Assembly (NCBI GenBank): GCA_910574255.1
Contig: CAJTAK010000014.1
Coordinates: forward strand, 50,522-114,521
DNA from: Clostridia bacterium
Lineage (GTDB): Bacteria; Bacillota; Clostridia; Lachnospirales; Lachnospiraceae
DNA length: 64,000 bases
Direction of reading: 5' to 3'
This document shows positions 1-7,880 of this stretch, one piece after another; positions within the stretch are counted from its first letter, which is position 1; every line of letters begins with the position of its first letter. Under the pieces are notes generated by a model. That model was given only the letters and a program-made list of their open reading frames with translations. It had not been told where the DNA came from and made no database searches. The translations under genes were made by a program, and so were the position numbers.

Positions 1-184
1 CACGAATCAGTCGCTCCGTCTCCGCCTTAATCTCCAAATTTTCCTGACGCCTTCTATTTTCCTGGTATTCCTGAAAAATCCCCTCCATGGTATCCGTATA
101 TTCCTTAATCTCTCTGTCATAGCGGCCCCTGGCCTCTTCCATGGAATACTCCATAAAATGCTGCAACTTCTCTTCGATTGTCAA
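1..184 (-). CDS. V-type ATPase subunit E (partial)
   Basis: This is the N-terminal part (61 codons) of a gene that continues past the left edge. The visible sequence is charged and helical, with many Glu, Lys, Arg and Gln residues and no hydrophobic stretch. That fits the N-terminal half of the peripheral stalk subunit E, which pairs with subunit G to hold the catalytic head against subunit I. The start is read as TTG at 184, preceded by an AAGAAGG-type ribosome binding site about 8 bases upstream; an in-frame GTG at 193 is the alternative. It directly follows subunit F in the order G-C-I-K-F-E, where E is usual before A, B and D. The family call rests mainly on position and composition. Confidence 0.6.
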   Translation of the reverse strand, partial: MTIEEKLQHFMEYSMEEARGRYDREIKEYTDTMEGIFQEYQENRRRQENLEIKAETERLIR

Positions 185-247
185 AGGCTTCACCTTCTTT
201 CCAAACTGTTTAGTAACTGTTCCCTGTCTTCACAGCTACAAATTATA

Positions 248-556
248 TTACACTTTTAAGCCTATGGCCTCATTTACATAAGAGGTAATAAAATTCTCCC
301 CTCTCTGCGTACCATGACGGTCAGGAATCTCTATGAGCAGAGGAAGACTTCGGCTCAAACGTATCTCATCAATCAGCTCCGGATATTCACGTCCAAACTT
401 CTCGGTCAGAACCACAATGGCAATCTCCTTATCCGCCATCACCCGTTCAAGAGCAGCCTTTAATTCCTCTTTTCCCTGAACCACCGTGCCCTCAACACCA
501 GCCAGACGCATACCCGTGCAGGTATCTATATTATCGCTTATCAAATACATTTTCAT
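248..556 (-). CDS. ntpF: V-type ATPase subunit F
   Basis: A 102-residue protein that matches the size and pattern of V/A-type ATPase subunit F, a small central-stalk protein that sits on subunit D and transmits rotation. The N-terminus MKMYLISDNIDTCTGMRLAG is typical of the family: a first beta strand, then the D-x-D/T and GMRLAG turn of the CheY-like fold. IAIVVLTEKF and LPLLIEIPDRHG are later strands. It lies between subunit K and subunit E in the same operon. No membrane segment or signal peptide is present, as expected for a cytoplasmic subunit. Confidence 0.9.
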   Translation of the reverse strand: MKMYLISDNIDTCTGMRLAGVEGTVVQGKEELKAALERVMADKEIAIVVLTEKFGREYPELIDEIRLSRSLPLLIEIPDRHGTQRGENFITSYVNEAIGLKV

Positions 557-652
557 AGGATTGATTTTCTGCCTTTCTTCTTATACTGCCATTGTATCAG
601 GCAATACCGCAAAGAGCAAATGTCCCGTCAGCTTACTGAAAGGTATTTGATT

Positions 653-1090
653 TTACAGCTTACCTAAGATCATAAAGGAAATAATCAGGCCGTAGAGAGC
701 AATACCCTCTGCCATGGCTACGAAAATCATGGACTTACCAAATATGCTCTGATCCTCGCTGATAGCTCCAAGAGCCGCACTTGCGGAAGATGCAACGGCA
801 ATACCGGAACCGATACCGGAAACGCCAGTTGCCAAAGCTGCCGCAATGTAGCCAAGTCCTGTTGCAAAACCGGAATTTGTAGCCGCTTCCGCCGTCTCAG
901 CCGCATGAACATTGCCGCCGTAAGCCAGAATCGATGCCAAAATCAGAGTACTGAAAAAGAAAAAGCAATTGCAGGCCAGAGAAGTTTTATAACGCTTCCG
1001 GCTCTTCTCTCCCAAGAAATATGCTCCAAAGGGAACCACAATACTTAACACCAGTGCTGCAACCAACATTACCTTAACTAACATAGACAT
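653..1090 (-). CDS. ntpK: V-type ATPase proteolipid subunit K
   Basis: The 145-residue rotor-ring subunit carries ions through the membrane sector. The C-terminal half (about 75-145) is one c-type hairpin: a Gly/Ala-rich helix (GVSGIGSGIAVASSAS) and a second helix (FVAMAEGIALYGLIISFMIL) whose Glu128 is the ion-binding carboxylate. The first helix has no Gln, and the residues just after Glu128 are not the Ser-Thr pair of classic sodium-type rings, so a proton-type site is the simpler inference. The N-terminal half adds two other hydrophobic segments (about 5-27 and 38-58), then a small-residue linker ending near NVHA-AE that could be a processing site. Usual K subunits of about 156 residues instead have two repeated c hairpins. 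The start has a good AGGAGG site. Confidence 0.9.
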   Translation of the reverse strand: MSMLVKVMLVAALVLSIVVPFGAYFLGEKSRKRYKTSLACNCFFFFSTLILASILAYGGNVHAAETAEAATNSGFATGLGYIAAALATGVSGIGSGIAVASSASAALGAISEDQSIFGKSMIFVAMAEGIALYGLIISFMILGKL

Positions 1091-1110
1091 AACTTATTCC
1101 TCCTATTTTT

Positions 1111-1163
1111 AGTTCCGTAACTTTCACTCTGTACACGGAACAAAATGTGCTGTTTTTAGTTCC
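1111..1163. repeat. Short copy of structured repeat family A
   Basis: This short form lies in the 83-bp gap between the subunit I stop and the subunit K start. It is bounded on both sides by the family signature AGTTCC, and contains TGCTGTTTTT before the second signature. Read in the direction of the genes, it ends immediately before the AGGAGG of ntpK. Most of the stem core found in the other copies is missing, so it may be a deletion derivative. Confidence 0.5.
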
Positions 1164-1173
1164 TAATTTCATT

Positions 1174-3108
1174 TCAGGCTTCTTTCGCCTTTTTCATCTT
1201 ATAAGGCACAAATTCCTGGCCCGTTCCTTTATAATAACGGCTGAACAGCTCGTAATACTGAAGTCTTAATACCTGGATTCCAACAATCAGTCCCTCCATG
1301 GCGCAGACAAAGATGTTGCCCAGGATGATAACCAACCAGTTGCCGCTTCCGCCCTCAAAGCCTGCCAGCATAAGGACTACCTCCATCATGGCCGCATGGC
1401 TGACTGCAAAGGCTCCCACACGGACAAAGGAAAGGGTGTTGGAGAAAAAGCTTAGAAGTACCTCAAACATCTCAAAGAAAGACTGTACCAGATACATTCC
1501 CACACCGCCCTCAATGCCTTTTCCCTTTTTCTCAAGCATTGCCGTCAAAGGCTCCTTAAAAAACATAGCCAAAAGGGGAATTCCGAACACTACCCCAAGC
1601 ACAATGCCTGCCGGAAGCACATGGCCGCTCATTACCATGAACAGTACAACCGCCAGAGCGCCGTAGAAGATAAATCCGGCCACACCGTTTTGATCAAACC
1701 AGCCCTCCGCATCCTTATTTCGGATGCTCACACGTATGTGAAGCACCATAGCCGTTAAAATCATAAACATACCGAATACAACAGCCACTACGAAGACCGT
1801 ATTCATCTGTCCGATGATCGGAAGGGTCATCATTGCCTCTTTGGGGCTCAGCCAGATATGGTGAATCACCGTATCCTCAAATCCAAAGAAGCTTCCATAC
1901 ATAAATCCAAACAAAGTGGAAAAAATGCCTGCACAGGAGACTATGGCCGCCAGATCCATTCCCTTTAGCTTATATAGAACGGCTCCGCCTATGAGAAGTA
2001 CCAATCCCTGCCCCACATCTCCGAACATGGCTCCGAAAATAAAGGAATAGGTCAGGGCTACAAATATGGTTGGGTCCATCTCATTGTAAGCCGGAAGCCC
2101 GTACATTTTAATATACATCTCAAAGGGACGGAACAGCTTGGGGTTCTTTAGCTTCGTCGGAGGGGAACTAAACACGTTGTCATGGTCGTCCTCCACCACC
2201 ACGAAGATTTTTTCATCCTGCTCAATCTCCGCCTGGAAAGCATCCGCCTGTTCCTCCGGCATCCAGCCGCACAAAATGTAGAACACCTGATTTTTTTCTT
2301 TGGTTATGGCCGCATACTTCCGAATTTCGAAGGTTTCCCTGCGGTATTCCAGCAGGTCGCAGGCCGCCGCCAGCTGATCTCCGTGATCCGCCACTACCCG
2401 GTTCATTTCCTGTTCTACTGCCGCAAGTTCCTTATCTAAGCTTTCCAGTCCCTCTTTCAGCTTCTTGAGGGCATCCTTCGGCGTTCCCACATATTCATCC
2501 GGCATAAAGAAATGCTCAAAATGCATGGACGCATACACGGCATCAATCTTCTCCGCAAAAGAAGCCGGTACAAAATAAACGCCCCACACATAGCTGTCAT
2601 CACACTGGCATTTATAAAAAATTGTATCCAGGGTATCATATACATACCGTTCAAACTTTTCAAAATACTCCCTGGAAATACGTCCGAATCGGTATTTTAC
2701 ATGATGAAATCCCAAAAGCTCATGGATATCATAGGGAATCTCCTGAAAGGGCACGATCTTATTCTGGGAATCCCTGCATTTCTCCTGCTTTTCCAAAAGC
2801 TTTGCTTTCTTCTCCTGCAGATCCTCAAGCTCTTTCTCGGCTTTCTTTAAGAGGTCTATGGCCTCCGTTACCGTCATATCCGGAAAGGTCCGGCTGGTTT
2901 TCAGATCCTGGGGCAGATATTCTTTTGCCTGCTTTAAAACCTCATCATAAGGATTCTTATCTGTATAAGGCCTTAAATTCTGCACAGTCTTAAGCTCAGT
3001 CAGTGCATTTTCCAACTGTATTTCATATTTGGAAAGGTACTGCTCGGCCATCCGTTCAATATCATCCTTCGGGCCGGTGATGCTTAAGAAATTCATTTTA
3101 ACAATCAC
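1174..3108 (-). CDS. ntpI: V-type ATPase subunit I
   Basis: The 644-residue membrane subunit I (the a-subunit equivalent) forms the stator half-channel and anchors the peripheral stalks. Residues 1 to about 330 are soluble and rich in coiled coil (KAEKELEDLQEKKAKLLEKQ), with the usual N-terminal IVKMNFLSITGP. The remainder contains seven or eight membrane helices, including FIFGAMFGDVGQG and the late segment SNTLSFVRVGAFAVSHAAMM, whose Arg is the conserved arginine of the ion path. GTG at 3108 is preferred because the AGGAGG lies 10 bases upstream; the longer frame's ATG at 3117 is only one base from AGGAGG. The gene lies between C and K, with a family A repeat upstream. Confidence 0.93.
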   Translation of the reverse strand: MIVKMNFLSITGPKDDIERMAEQYLSKYEIQLENALTELKTVQNLRPYTDKNPYDEVLKQAKEYLPQDLKTSRTFPDMTVTEAIDLLKKAEKELEDLQEKKAKLLEKQEKCRDSQNKIVPFQEIPYDIHELLGFHHVKYRFGRISREYFEKFERYVYDTLDTIFYKCQCDDSYVWGVYFVPASFAEKIDAVYASMHFEHFFMPDEYVGTPKDALKKLKEGLESLDKELAAVEQEMNRVVADHGDQLAAACDLLEYRRETFEIRKYAAITKEKNQVFYILCGWMPEEQADAFQAEIEQDEKIFVVVEDDHDNVFSSPPTKLKNPKLFRPFEMYIKMYGLPAYNEMDPTIFVALTYSFIFGAMFGDVGQGLVLLIGGAVLYKLKGMDLAAIVSCAGIFSTLFGFMYGSFFGFEDTVIHHIWLSPKEAMMTLPIIGQMNTVFVVAVVFGMFMILTAMVLHIRVSIRNKDAEGWFDQNGVAGFIFYGALAVVLFMVMSGHVLPAGIVLGVVFGIPLLAMFFKEPLTAMLEKKGKGIEGGVGMYLVQSFFEMFEVLLSFFSNTLSFVRVGAFAVSHAAMMEVVLMLAGFEGGSGNWLVIILGNIFVCAMEGLIVGIQVLRLQYYELFSRYYKGTGQEFVPYKMKKAKEA

Positions 3109-3130
3109 TCTTCCCATACCTCCTATCTAT

Positions 3131-3238
3131 AGTTCCACAGCATCCCATGACATCCTTAACTTAGAACAATCCCCGTTCGCAGGACAGGCGACCGTAAATT
3201 GTTCTCATGTCTAAAGGAATACTGCTGTATTATTCCGG
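3131..3238. repeat. Structured repeat family A, copy between ntpC and ntpI
   Basis: This fills the 130-bp gap between subunit C and subunit I. It begins AGTTCCACAGCAT and ends near TACTGCTGTATTATTCC on the plus strand. ACAGCA pairs with TGCTGT at the ends, and AGAACAAT pairs with ATTGTTCT inside. The inner stem differs in sequence from the copies at 55.3 kb (AGAAGGAATT with AATTCCTTCT) yet still pairs, which suggests that structure is kept. In gene orientation it ends at the AGGAGG of ntpI. Confidence 0.7.
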
Positions 3239-3249
3239 CACCGCTTATA

Positions 3250-4287
3250 TTAAGCTTTAATATATGCCAAAGTTTCCCGGGGTTCCAGCCCATATCGCAC
3301 TCCCTCCAGCACGGTAGTCAGCTTATCAATCTCTTCCTCCTTATCGTGAAGATAGGCTGTCACAACTGCCAGGGAATAAGGATTCTTCCGCCGTTCCTCC
3401 CCGTAAACCTGTCCGAGGAACCCCCTATACAGCTTTTCCAGTTCTCCTTCGGTCAATTCTCCAAAATGTCTTCCATAGTAAGTGCGTGCCAGAATTTCCC
3501 GAAGCTCCTTTTCATCGGCAGCCGTTGCCATGGCGCGTATCTCCTCATGCCGGAGCCGATACACTACCGGGATGACCAAAGAATAGATGGAAGTAAGAGG
3601 AAGCTGATAATACTTTTTGGCCCGGCGTAGCCAGGTAAGATTCAGCAAATCAATCTGGCTTCCGAAGGTGCGGTTCACCATCTCCAAATCCGCTCCCCTT
3701 AAAATCTTGTCCTTTTGCTTCCAAATCTCAGAAAAATAGTACAAATCCAGCGCCATCTCATAGTCAAAAAGAGTCAGCTCATTTCCATTGTCAAGGCCGG
3801 AAAGTATCTTTTTATAGCTGGTATCCCGCAGTGCCGTAAGAAGATCCGGAATCGTCTCCGCCTGAGACAATTCTTCCATATGAATATTGGACAGCTTCTG
3901 GAAAAAGCTTCGCAGCTCTCTTGACTCCCCCGTCCGATCCCCGTGATTGAAAATACGCCGAAGAGCACGTTTAATTACGGAAATCTCAAACTTTCTAAAA
4001 TAGCACTCCAACAGCTTTTTCTGTCTCTTATCACAAAACCGATAAAGCTTGGAAAAATCGTAATACAGCGTTCCCACCACCAGACGCTCCAGCTCTCTTT
4101 GTTGAAGCTTTGACTCATCCTGTCCCTCCAGCACGATTCGGTAAGAGGGGATCTGCTTCAAATAGGATATCGCCTGGGAAACATTCTCCATCTGAGCCAG
4201 ATTCCGAAAATCCTTTTCCTTTAACAGATAGCTTTTCATGGCACGGATCTTGGTGGCAAGAGCACCATAGCTCATAACTCCGCCCAT
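3250..4287 (-). CDS. ntpC: V-type ATPase subunit C
   Basis: A 345-residue protein of the AC39/V-ATPase subunit C family, which sits as a funnel on the proteolipid ring and links it to the central stalk. The N-terminus YGALATKIRAMKSYLLKEKDFRNLAQM is typical. The protein is mainly helical, without membrane segments, and repeats the family pattern of helices rich in Arg and Tyr (KLYRFCDKRQKKLLECYFRKFE). The start ATG follows the stop of the upstream G gene by one base (TAATATG), so the two are probably translationally coupled. A family A repeat separates it from subunit I. Confidence 0.92.
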   Translation of the reverse strand: MGGVMSYGALATKIRAMKSYLLKEKDFRNLAQMENVSQAISYLKQIPSYRIVLEGQDESKLQQRELERLVVGTLYYDFSKLYRFCDKRQKKLLECYFRKFEISVIKRALRRIFNHGDRTGESRELRSFFQKLSNIHMEELSQAETIPDLLTALRDTSYKKILSGLDNGNELTLFDYEMALDLYYFSEIWKQKDKILRGADLEMVNRTFGSQIDLLNLTWLRRAKKYYQLPLTSIYSLVIPVVYRLRHEEIRAMATAADEKELREILARTYYGRHFGELTEGELEKLYRGFLGQVYGEERRKNPYSLAVVTAYLHDKEEEIDKLTTVLEGVRYGLEPRETLAYIKA

Positions 4288-4288
4288 A

Positions 4289-4609
4289 TTACTCTCCTAT
4301 AATATAATGAAACAGCTTGTCTGCAAGCTCTGCATGATTCTGATCATATTCCCTTTTCATGGATTCCAATTCCTGCTCAGTCTCCTTACGCATCTTCAAA
4401 AGCTCCTGCTCCGCATCCGCTTTCAGCTTTTCATTTATCTCTTTCAGCTTTTCTTCTGTCTCCGCATCAAGCTGCTGATCAAAATCTATGGTTTTCTGCT
4501 CGTATACCTTGGCAATCCGTCTCTTTTCATTGGCTGCCTCTTTCTCCACATTCACAGCCGCAGTTTCAATCTCAGAAAGCCTGCCCAACACAGTCACCAT
4601 CTGTTCCAT
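4289..4609 (-). CDS. V-type ATPase subunit G/H (peripheral stalk)
   Basis: A 106-residue, almost wholly charged coiled-coil protein (NVEKEAANEKRRIAKVYEQK, then repeated Glu/Lys heptads) that ends FHYIIGE. This is the pattern of the peripheral-stalk subunit (NtpG/AhaH type), which pairs with subunit E. The ATG at 4609 is chosen because an AGGAGG lies 7 bases before it; a longer frame to 4648 has no such site and would run into the upstream repeat. It is the first gene of the V-ATPase operon here and is followed after one base by subunit C. Confidence 0.82.
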   Translation of the reverse strand: MEQMVTVLGRLSEIETAAVNVEKEAANEKRRIAKVYEQKTIDFDQQLDAETEEKLKEINEKLKADAEQELLKMRKETEQELESMKREYDQNHAELADKLFHYIIGE

Positions 4610-4626
4610 GCTGTTCCCTCCTATTC

Positions 4627-4750
4627 CAGTTCCGCAGTACCCGAACAATACACCCTATTTAGAAGTATTTCCGGCCGCAGATGCTTGCGTCTGTAAATTC
4701 TTCTGTGCACTGTCCAGATAATGCTGTTTTAATTCCAGTTCCGCATCATC
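4627..4750. repeat. Structured repeat family A, leader of the V-ATPase operon
   Basis: This copy lies between the probable promoter and the first V-ATPase gene. It opens AGTTCCGCAGTACC, contains AGAAGTATTT facing AAATTCTTCT and an inner CAGATGC/GCGTCTG hairpin, and ends TGCTGTTTT before a second partial signature AGTTCCGCATCAT. In gene orientation it stops at the AGGAGG of the G subunit gene, so it would be part of the 5' leader. Confidence 0.7.
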
Positions 4751-4870
4751 TGATTCCATCTTTTACATTCACTGATATACTATACTCTTTTATTAATAAA
4801 ATCTATAGTAAAAATGACAAAAAACACAAAAAAACCAGATATTTTTTTTAATAGTATCCTGCAACGGCGC

Positions 4871-4900
4871 AAAAAATTCCCCGGCTGAAAAGCCGGGGAA
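4871..4900 (-). terminator. Intrinsic terminator after rpsU
   Basis: Perfect 10-bp arms (TTCCCCGGCT and AGCCGGGGAA) with a 4-base loop are followed on the minus strand by TTTTTT. It lies 18 bases beyond the rpsU stop and ends that single-gene transcript. Confidence 0.93.
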
Positions 4901-4917
4901 TAATTGCTTTTGCACAA

Positions 4918-5094
4918 TTAATTAAATTTACGTTTTCTGGCTGCTTCAGATTTCTTCTTACGTCTTACGCTCGGCTTCTCGTAATGTTCTCTTTTACGAA
5001 TTTCCTGCTGAATGCCTGCTTTGGCACAGTTTCTTTTAAAACGGCGTAAAGCGCTGTCTAAAGTCTCATTCTCTTTTACGATTACATTCGACAT
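4918..5094 (-). CDS. rpsU: 30S ribosomal protein S21
   Basis: A 58-residue basic protein with the S21 pattern: [20 protein letters not shown] at the start, then [20 protein letters not shown] and an Arg/Lys-rich tail. S21 binds the small subunit near the anti-Shine-Dalgarno end of 16S rRNA. ATG at 5094 is chosen because the conserved protein begins there; the upstream 25 codons of the longer frame do not look like S21. It stands alone with its own consensus promoter and strong terminator. Confidence 0.97.
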   Translation of the reverse strand: MSNVIVKENETLDSALRRFKRNCAKAGIQQEIRKREHYEKPSVRRKKKSEAARKRKFN

Positions 5095-5174
5095 AGTATC
5101 ACACCTAACCTCCCTCCAGTTGTATATTGTGCATGAGACACAACTGTCTGGGTTCTTCTTACTGCACACATACG

Positions 5175-5203
5175 ATTATAGGGGTTTATGGAGGTTCTGT
5201 CAA
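5175..5203 (-). promoter_or_regulatory. Consensus sigma-A promoter of rpsU
   Basis: On the minus strand TTGACA (5198-5203) and TATAAT (5175-5180) are separated by exactly 17 bases, a perfect match to the housekeeping consensus. It lies about 80 bases upstream of the rpsU start. Confidence 0.93.
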
Positions 5204-5342
5204 CACTTTTTCTGCTTTTCTTACAAAAAATAACCAAAATTTGTCATATTCAAATTTAATTGAAAAATCGGAACAATGCACAGCATAAGCTTCCTCTGCC
5301 GCAAACACATTTTTCTCAGATGCTTCTTCATCTGTCCGTTTT

Positions 5343-7118
5343 CTATACCGCTATTTCTTCCAGATCCAAATTATAATATACCCTGTCTGCCGGCATTCCT
5401 GTTTCGGCGTCTTCTCCCATCCGAAATGTTAACTTCTCTTCTGGAATTCCTTCCTTAAATAAAAACAAAAGGTGCATTTCCCCTCTTGTCTCCTCATAGG
5501 CTGACCTTACAGGAGAAATCTTTTCTTCTTCCCCGTTCGATACACGAATCAGATAAAAGTGGTTGTCCCAATTCCCACTGTCAATCCCGGATAACCTCAA
5601 AAACAATGCATGGGGATAAATACAAGCATCCTCAACCATCACCTGGGTTCCCGGCAGCTTTTCGCCTATCTCAACTTCTTTTGTCTCTACCTTCGGAACA
5701 GCAACTTCATAGGTAAGTCCATCCAAAATCACCTGAAAAGCTTCAGATCCTCCACGGTTCCAAAATTCAAGCGTAATGGTATCTGCCAGATTTTCTTTTC
5801 CGTCAAAGTGAAACCCAAGCTCCCATATGGCACTCTGCGGTTCCACCTCCACACGATCCGGTCCCACAATCTCCTGATCCGCAAGCACTGTATTTCCCTC
5901 AAAGGAAAGCCTTTCTCCTGTGCCGCCCTCTATCTTTTGGAAGCTCATAACATAATATGGGGCATAGTCTTTCAGCTCTGTCAGCTTAAGATGTGTCTCG
6001 GCTTCTGTCTCGTCCTGAGCTTCATTCATTTTTGCGGGCAGTTCTTCCTGGTTAGGTTCCTCCGGTTTATCCGCTTCTTTCTCCGCCTCCGAAGACTGTG
6101 CCTGCGGTCCTCCTGCCTGCTCCCCTGGTTCTGCGGCCAAAGCCCTGTCTCCCTCTGTTCCCGCCCTGGGGCTCAAAAGCATTCCGGCTGCCACAAGTAC
6201 AAGTAATGATACAATAAGAATTACTCTATGCATACTAAGCTTACGATAATTCAAAATATGGCGAATTCTCTTCTTGGGGTCCACCTCTCCAAATCCGGAT
6301 GCCAATCCGGAAAAAACAGGATTGTCCACGGACAGGCGAAGAAGCGTAGTGGAATACGCCTCCCGTACTCCTGCTCCCATCTTGTCCAAAACCCTTTCAT
6401 CGCAGGCCATCTCCATATCCGCTGACATAAAATAAAATGCCGCCCATACAAGAGGATTAAACCAATGAATGCACAAGGCTGCAAAGCCTGCAAACTTTAG
6501 GATTGGATCTTTTCTTTGAATATGGGCCTTTTCATGAAGAAGGATAAAAGAACGCTCCTCCCCTGAGAGACTGGCAGGCAGATAAATCTGTGGCCGTAAA
6601 AATCCCATTACAAAAGGTGTCTCAAGCCCCTCCACACTCCAAATGCCCGGTCCTTCCTGATATCTGTTTCTTTGAATCTTTTTCCACAGCTTAAGGCTGG
6701 CTGCCCCATTCCAAATCAGCATAAGAAAGGCCCCTAATATCCACGCAAAACCAATAACCCGAAAAAACGCCCTCTCATTTCCTACGATTTTCTCTCTCGA
6801 ACCGTCTGCAAAAGAATCTGATGTATACGCTCCGTTCTCCCATTGTTCAGGCAATGCATCCTCTGTTCCAATGGATTCCTCAAGCTTCCTAGAGGAAAGT
6901 GCCGGTTCCTGCACCCAGCCCGTATCAGCTTCCTGCAGAAATCCAAGCTCCACCGGAAAGGTAAAGGGACAGAGCAGACGGACAAGGACTGCCAGCCAAA
7001 GGATGCACATATGTTTTCTAGGCATTCTTTTTAAAATCAGGCGTATCAGAATAACCAATCCGATAATAAAAGAAGCCTGAAAGCTCATTTCTAAAATCCC
7101 CTGAAATACTGCTGTCAT
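5343..7118 (-). CDS. blaR1: BlaR1-type M56 membrane metallopeptidase
   Basis: A 591-residue member of the M56 family. It has four predicted membrane helices (two near the N-terminus, one near 110-130, one near 300), with the zinc motif HEKAH (His195-Glu196, His199) in the cytoplasmic loop, followed by EMACDERVLDKMG. In BlaR/MecR proteins this domain triggers inactivation of the BlaI repressor. The C-terminal ~270 residues, outside the membrane, begin with an acidic Glu/Pro linker and do not show the SxxK, SxN or KTG motifs of a penicillin-binding sensor, so the signal is probably not a beta-lactam. ATG at 7118 follows the blaI stop by four bases and has GAGGGG upstream. Confidence 0.88.
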   Translation of the reverse strand: MTAVFQGILEMSFQASFIIGLVILIRLILKRMPRKHMCILWLAVLVRLLCPFTFPVELGFLQEADTGWVQEPALSSRKLEESIGTEDALPEQWENGAYTSDSFADGSREKIVGNERAFFRVIGFAWILGAFLMLIWNGAASLKLWKKIQRNRYQEGPGIWSVEGLETPFVMGFLRPQIYLPASLSGEERSFILLHEKAHIQRKDPILKFAGFAALCIHWFNPLVWAAFYFMSADMEMACDERVLDKMGAGVREAYSTTLLRLSVDNPVFSGLASGFGEVDPKKRIRHILNYRKLSMHRVILIVSLLVLVAAGMLLSPRAGTEGDRALAAEPGEQAGGPQAQSSEAEKEADKPEEPNQEELPAKMNEAQDETEAETHLKLTELKDYAPYYVMSFQKIEGGTGERLSFEGNTVLADQEIVGPDRVEVEPQSAIWELGFHFDGKENLADTITLEFWNRGGSEAFQVILDGLTYEVAVPKVETKEVEIGEKLPGTQVMVEDACIYPHALFLRLSGIDSGNWDNHFYLIRVSNGEEEKISPVRSAYEETRGEMHLLFLFKEGIPEEKLTFRMGEDAETGMPADRVYYNLDLEEIAV

Positions 7119-7122
7119 TCGA

Positions 7123-7485
7123 TCACCCCTCTCTGCTCTTTGCAATCATCTCTTCCAGCTCCTGAATTTCTTTTTCACTCAGCTTCTTTTTTCTGGTAAA
7201 TGCAGCCAAAAACTGGGGCAGGGAGCCTCCAAAGGTCTCCGCCACAAAATACTCACTGCAGCGGCCATAATATTCCTCCCGTTCTACCAGGGATGTAACG
7301 GCTCCATTCTGATTCTGAAATAAGCCTTTCTCGCAAAGTCTGCGTAATATGGTATAAGTCGTTGACTTTTGCCAATGCATTTTTTCTCTGCAGAGCTTTA
7401 CCAGCTCTCCGGAGGGTATAGGCTCCCTCTCCCAGATTAACTCTGCAAAACGCAGCTCCATAGTTCCCAAACCATAGGTTTCCAT
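7123..7485 (-). CDS. blaI: BlaI/MecI-family transcriptional repressor
   Basis: A 120-residue winged-helix repressor with the family core ELRFAELIWEREPIPSGELV, then WQKSTTYTILRRLCEKGLF (recognition helix and wing), and a C-terminal dimerisation helix. BlaI proteins bind their own promoter as dimers and are removed when the BlaR1 partner is activated. The ATG at 7485 has AAGGAG 8 bases upstream. The longest frame begins at 7605 but would translate two copies of an intergenic repeat (KHPTGIPLCTK twice), so that start is rejected. It is followed by blaR1 in one transcript and preceded by a large palindromic operator. Confidence 0.93.
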   Translation of the reverse strand: METYGLGTMELRFAELIWEREPIPSGELVKLCREKMHWQKSTTYTILRRLCEKGLFQNQNGAVTSLVEREEYYGRCSEYFVAETFGGSLPQFLAAFTRKKKLSEKEIQELEEMIAKSREG

Positions 7486-7504
7486 AAGCTCTTCTCCTTT
7501 CCTT

Positions 7505-7603
7505 GATCTGCACATGTTTTTTGTGCATAGAGGGATACCCGTAGGGTGTTTCCTTAATTTGCACATACTTTTTGTGCATAGAGGGATACCCGTAGGGTGT
7601 TTC
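7505..7603. repeat. Repeat family B, two tandem copies in the blaI leader
   Basis: Two copies of a ~51-bp unit. In gene orientation each has a CACCC-TAC-GGGTA hairpin, then a hairpin made by TGCACA and TGTGCA, and then AAGGAAA. The second copy merges directly into the AAGGAAAGGAG ribosome binding site of blaI. The same tandem arrangement precedes feoA at 43986-44100. Confidence 0.8.
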
Positions 7604-7615
7604 ATATCCGCATTA

Positions 7616-7669
7616 GTCTACATGCAGTAAACCTATAATTAGTTTACTGCATGTAGACCAATATGTCAA
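7616..7669 (-). promoter_or_regulatory. blaI promoter with 17-bp palindromic operator
   Basis: Perfect 17-bp inverted arms (GTCTACATGCAGTAAAC, 7616-7632, and its complement, 7642-7658) are separated by 9 bases. On the minus strand a TTGACA box (7664-7669) lies 17 bases from TAAACT (7641-7646), so the palindrome covers the -10 region and the likely start of transcription. This is the expected place for BlaI autorepression. The arms contain TACATGCAGTA, close to the TACA-N-TGTA core of known BlaI operators. Confidence 0.85.
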
Positions 7670-7745
7670 GAGAATTTACTATTAAGACCCACAATAACCA
7701 AGAGAAAAACCGAAAACTGAAATTTTTAATGTTACTGTTTACTCC

Positions 7746-7868
7746 CAATGTCATTAAGTTAAGCTTCAACAAATGTCCGGCGTAGGGGAGGAGGGCCGCC
7801 CCGGCCAGGGGTGGCGGTTCTTGCCCGAAGCCTTCACAAGCTTTTTGGTGCTTAACTTAATGACATTG
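7746..7868. mobile_element. MITE-like element, copy 1
   Basis: A 123-bp element with perfect 19-bp terminal inverted repeats (CAATGTCATTAAGTTAAGC) and a GC-rich centre. It is flanked by a perfect 9-bp direct repeat GTTTACTCC (7737-7745 and 7869-7877), the expected target-site duplication. It has no coding capacity. A second copy lies at 14998-15119 and a deleted copy at 13463-13522. It could be moved by a full-length IS elsewhere in the genome; no matching transposase is in this window. Confidence 0.88.
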
Positions 7869-7880
7869 GTTTACTCCTGA

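Noticed and set aside
7505..7605. 40-residue N-terminal extension of BlaI
   Set aside because: It would translate two copies of an intergenic repeat that also occurs untranslated before feoA, and a good start with AAGGAG exists at 7485.
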